6,908 nucleotides of DNA. It comes from Calditrichota bacterium. GTDB lineage: Bacteria; Zhuqueibacterota; Zhuqueibacteria; Oleimicrobiales; Geothermoviventaceae. The translations under genes and the position numbers were made by a program. The notes beneath the pieces were generated by a model. It was not told where the DNA came from. It was given only the letters and a program-made list of their open reading frames with translations, and searched no databases. The stretch spans positions 1 to 6,908 of the forward strand of contig JAADFT010000100.1 in NCBI GenBank assembly GCA_013152765.1, read 5' to 3'. This document shows positions 5,053-6,908 of this stretch, piece after piece; the first letter of the stretch is position 1; each line of letters starts with the position of its first letter.

Positions 5053-5785
5053 TCCGGGCCACCTCTTCCTCGGGTTCGTTGACGTGTTCACACTCGCGGC
5101 AGTGGAGACGGTAGAAGCGCGCCACCTCGTCGGGGCTGCCCGTCTTGAGCACGGTGCCGCCGCACATGGTGGAGCTGCGGTCGGCCATGGCCGCCACCTC
5201 CTCGTGATGCGTGATCAGCAACACCGAGGCGCCAAGCTTGGCAAACAGCCGGATGGAATCCGTGATGAAGTTGATGCTCAGCGCGTCGATGCCGGAGTCG
5301 GGCTCATCCAGGATGACCAGCTTGGGCATCATGGCCAGAACCGAGGCCAGCTCGATCCGCTTGCGCTCACCGCCGCTGAGCGACTCGTCCAGAGCACGAT
5401 CCAGGTAGCGCGACGGCTCGAGTCCAACGCGCAACAGAGCTTCCTCCGGTGGCGGTCCCTTCTTCGAGGCCCGCCGCGAAAGCAACAGGTACTGACGCAC
5501 GGTAAGTCCCTCGAACCGGGCCGGTTCCTGCCAGGCCAACGTGATGCCGCGCCGAGCCCGCTCCCAGACCGGCAGGCGCGTGATGTCTTCCCCCTCGAAC
5601 AGAATCCGGCCCGAACGCACCTCGTAACTCTCCAGGCCCATGATCGTGTAGGCGAGGGACGACTTGCCGGTACCGTTGGCCCCCAGGATGCTGTGAATCT
5701 CTCCTTTGTACACCACCAGGTCCACGTCCTTCAGGATGTGGTACCCGTTCACAAACACGTTCAGCTTTTCGATTTGAAGACGCAT
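5045..5785 (-). CDS. sufC: SufC, ABC-type ATPase of the Fe-S assembly scaffold
   Basis: This 246-residue soluble ATPase drives conformational changes in the SufB scaffold during cluster assembly. It contains Walker A GANGTGKS (35-42), a Q-loop AWQEP (84-88), ABC signature LSGGE (136-140), Walker B LVILDEPDSG (156-165) and an H-loop THH (192-194), and is close to the usual SufC length. The Asp-loop stretch DEPDSGIDALS looks two residues shorter than E. coli SufC. Near the C-terminus are Cys208 (MCGG) and a Cys229-x2-Cys232 pair, which do not belong to the ATPase core. The ATG at 5785 is where family homology begins; its ribosome site is weak. The in-frame ATG at 5911 would add 42 unrelated residues and lies upstream of the candidate promoter, so I rejected it. 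It is translationally coupled to sufB. Confidence 0.93.
   Translation of the reverse strand: MRLQIEKLNVFVNGYHILKDVDLVVYKGEIHSILGANGTGKSSLAYTIMGLESYEVRSGRILFEGEDITRLPVWERARRGITLAWQEPARFEGLTVRQYLLLSRRASKKGPPPEEALLRVGLEPSRYLDRALDESLSGGERKRIELASVLAMMPKLVILDEPDSGIDALSINFITDSIRLFAKLGASVLLITHHEEVAAMADRSSTMCGGTVLKTGSPDEVARFYRLHCRECEHVNEPEEEVARNV
5059..5065 (-). promoter_or_regulatory. Ribosome binding site of sufB inside the end of sufC
   Basis: On the minus strand this reads GAGGTGG, six bases before the ATG at 5052. It supports that start and the 8-base overlap with sufC. Confidence 0.75.
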
Positions 5786-5816
5786 CGTACCGTTGTTCAG
5801 GTTTTGCAAGTCACTC

Positions 5817-5861
5817 TGTCCGTAATCGTAGCCAGGTTCGTTCTTCTCGGAGAAACGGACA
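5817..5861 (-). repeat. Inverted repeat in the sufC leader
   Basis: TGTCCGT (5817-5823) and ACGGACA (5855-5861) are exact reverse complements separated by 31 bases. That interval contains a smaller palindrome, TTCTC-G-GAGAA (5843-5853). If transcription starts near 5859, the leader RNA could fold into a stem with an internal hairpin before the sufC start. It could also be a protein site overlapping the transcript start. Confidence 0.3.
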
Positions 5862-5865
5862 ACGC

Positions 5866-5894
5866 AGTGTAGCCTCTCCGCCCCCCCTTGTCCA
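5866..5894 (-). promoter_or_regulatory. Candidate sigma-70 promoter of sufCB
   Basis: On the minus strand, TGGACA (5894-5889, five of six consensus matches) and TACACT (5871-5866, four of six) are separated by exactly 17 bases. Transcription would start near 5859, leaving a leader of about 74 bases before the sufC ATG at 5785. The spacer contains a run of seven G. This is a pattern match only. Confidence 0.4.
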
Positions 5895-5929
5895 GGTCCC
5901 GTGTCTTCCATGCTACGTCAAATCCACCT

Positions 5930-5978
5930 GAACAAAACCCGAGACGCAGGGCGGTTTCCCCACCCGGGAACAAAACCC
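5930..5978. repeat. Two direct copies of GAACAAAACCC upstream of the sufC promoter
   Basis: The 11-base sequence GAACAAAACCC occurs at 5930-5940 and 5968-5978, start to start 38 bases apart. Each copy is preceded by a related CCACC (5924-5928 and 5960-5964). Both lie upstream of the candidate -35 element, where an activator or repressor of the Fe-S genes could bind. I do not recognise the motif. Confidence 0.4.
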
Positions 5979-6202
5979 AACCTGACCGGATGGCGTCCCC
6001 GCTACTCTGGACCCGGCGGGGGAAAGCAAGAAACAATCTGCCGTCGCAGAGATCCGGCCGACGCGAAGCCAGCCTGAGGGAACGTTACCACCTCCGTGTA
6101 GCAGAATTCACCCGGACAAATGTACAACAACGCGTCGAGACTTCCAAACGCGCGAACCACTTTGCGCAGAAAAATTCAGGGGTTGCGGCCGCGGACAAAG
6201 CG

Positions 6203-6775
6203 TCACCCAACGCCGGTGGCTGGACTCTCGCCACATCCGTAAATCAGCTCGTACACTTCCAGCACTCGTCGGGCCATTTTCCGTGCGTCTTCGAACGCCA
6301 GCGCGTCGTTCTCGACGTCGCCCTCGTGGTAGCCGTAGCCGATGGCCCCGCGCCCGCCCAGGATCATGTTGTGCCGCAAAATGAAGGCGTGCAGCGTGTT
6401 GATGCTGCTTTCCACGTAGCGCCTGCCGGCCACAACGTAGCCGCCGATCTTGTTTTTCAACTTCCCACGCAGCGGCCAGGTTCGTTCCATGAAAGCCTTG
6501 AGGGGCGCCGACACGTCGCCAAACTGGCTCGAGGTCGCGAACAGGACGATTTCCGCCCACTCCAGATCGCGGTACAGTTGCTGCATGTCGTCCTCGATCG
6601 GGCAGTAGCCAAGCGTCTGGCAGTCCCGGGTGGCGCAACAGGGGGCAATGTTCTTCTCGGCCACGTAGACGCGCCGGATTTCCGTCCCTTCCGGGAACTC
6701 GCCTAAGGCAGCTTCCAGCATGCGGGCCGAGTTGCCGTTCTTTCTCGGGCTTCCGAAAACCGCCAGAACACGCAT
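6203..6775 (-). CDS. Flavodoxin-fold NAD(P)H-dependent FMN reductase / iron-sulfur-flavoprotein-like
   Basis: This 190-residue cytoplasmic protein has a flavodoxin-like fold and is expected to bind FMN and transfer electrons. The FMN phosphate loop is GSPRKNGNS (8-16). The isoalloxazine-side segment ATSSQFGDVSAPLKAFMERTW (80-100) and the GGRGAIGYGYHEGD loop (140-153) follow. Between residues 46 and 64 lies a cysteine-rich stretch ending in C-P-I-E-D-D-M, the position where iron-sulfur flavoproteins carry C-x2-C-x2-C-x5-C. Here the cysteines are 46, 47, 52 and 58, with Thr at the expected second position (49). A 4Fe-4S cluster is therefore possible but not assured. The ATG at 6775 has GGAGGTGA (6779-6786) immediately upstream. 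It lies 417 bases upstream of sufC on the same strand. Alternatives are a plain FMN reductase or a quinone or azo reductase. Confidence 0.88.
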   Translation of the reverse strand: MRVLAVFGSPRKNGNSARMLEAALGEFPEGTEIRRVYVAEKNIAPCCATRDCQTLGYCPIEDDMQQLYRDLEWAEIVLFATSSQFGDVSAPLKAFMERTWPLRGKLKNKIGGYVVAGRRYVESSINTLHAFILRHNMILGGRGAIGYGYHEGDVENDALAFEDARKMARRVLEVYELIYGCGESPATGVG

Positions 6776-6908
6776 GGTTCACCTCCAGGTGATTTGGCGC
6801 TGTAAGTCGGCAGCAGCGGGAGACCTGCTCCCCCGGGAGTTCTCTCGCATCCCCAGCGAGCATCTGGTCAAGTGCGGAAAGCCAGCAGGAACAAAGTCGC
6901 GCAGGCAG
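6776..6908. promoter_or_regulatory. Upstream region of the flavoprotein gene
   Basis: These 133 bases run to the right edge of the window. On the minus strand there is a strong ribosome site (GGAGGTGA, 6779-6786), a short inverted repeat (CTCGC/GCGAG, 6844-6860) and a TTGACC hexamer with no good -10 partner. No gene is supported here. One minus-strand frame is open from the edge to a TGA just before the flavoprotein ATG, but I recognise nothing in it. Confidence 0.4.

Larger units (their letters stand above)
5786..6202. other. Gene-free region upstream of sufC
   Basis: These 417 bases lie between the flavoprotein stop and the sufC start, both genes on the minus strand. I see no convincing gene or tRNA and no clear terminator for the flavoprotein. 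The region holds a candidate sufC promoter, an 11-base direct repeat and a leader inverted repeat, each listed separately. The remainder (about 5990-6200) shows nothing I can assign. Confidence 0.6.

Noticed and set aside
5018..5872. 284-residue plus-strand open frame opposite sufC
   Set aside because: It is antisense to all the SufC ATPase motifs, and its composition is rich in His, Gln and Arg as expected of a shadow.
5786..5911. N-terminal extension of SufC from the ATG at 5911
   Set aside because: The added 42 residues match nothing in the family, have no ribosome site, and contain a candidate promoter.
5786..6202. tRNA, CRISPR array or small RNA gene in the long spacer
   Set aside because: There is no tRNA T-arm consensus, no regularly spaced repeat beyond two copies, and no clear promoter-plus-terminator pair.
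5888..6706. 272-residue plus-strand open frame across the spacer and flavoprotein gene
   Set aside because: Its right part mirrors the flavoprotein, and its left part lies in the promoter region with no domain or ribosome site.

Overview
The window looks like ordinary chromosome from a GC-rich bacterium. The evidence is strong Shine-Dalgarno sites (GGAGG-type before the flavoprotein, stress protein and Mrp genes), a textbook rho-independent terminator, and a strong G/C preference at third codon positions in most genes. An anaerobic or microaerophilic, possibly thermophilic, lifestyle is my inference from the two-gene SufCB iron-sulfur scaffold and the iron-sulfur-flavoprotein-like reductase. 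I cannot name the phylum.

Layout. At the left edge is a possible C-terminal tail of a plus-strand gene (1-171, weak). A minus-strand ZIP metal transporter follows (199-924). An AT-rich divergent region with two inverted repeats (925-1086) separates it from a plus-strand two-gene module: a DUF433 antitoxin-like protein (1087-1314) and a DUF5615 PIN-like toxin (1331-1684). The codon use of this module is visibly more AT-rich than that of its neighbours, which suggests recent acquisition. Everything to the right is on the minus strand and is read from right to left: a flavodoxin-fold FMN reductase (6775-6203), a gene-free 417-base stretch with a candidate promoter and an 11-base direct repeat, sufC (5785-5045), sufB overlapping it by 8 bases (5052-4072), a hairpin, an Mrp/ApbC carrier ATPase with an N-terminal MIP18/DUF59 domain (3940-2825), a strong terminator, and a tandem-domain universal stress protein (2565-1735).

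How the genes may work together. SufC (ATPase) and SufB (scaffold) would assemble Fe-S clusters, and Mrp would carry clusters to target proteins. The upstream flavoprotein could supply electrons or itself be a client. No SufD, cysteine desulfurase (SufS), SufU or SufE is present in the window. The set therefore resembles the reduced SufCB-only arrangement known as SMS (SUF-like minimal system) rather than the classical sufABCDSE operon. The ZIP transporter could import a divalent metal such as iron or zinc, but its link to the Fe-S genes is proximity only.

The most interesting points are the cysteine cluster near the SufC C-terminus, the conserved catalytic Cys/His/Glu set in a very short SufB, the shifted cysteine motif of the flavoprotein, the altered metal site of the ZIP protein, and the unexplained repeats upstream of sufC and of the toxin-antitoxin module.
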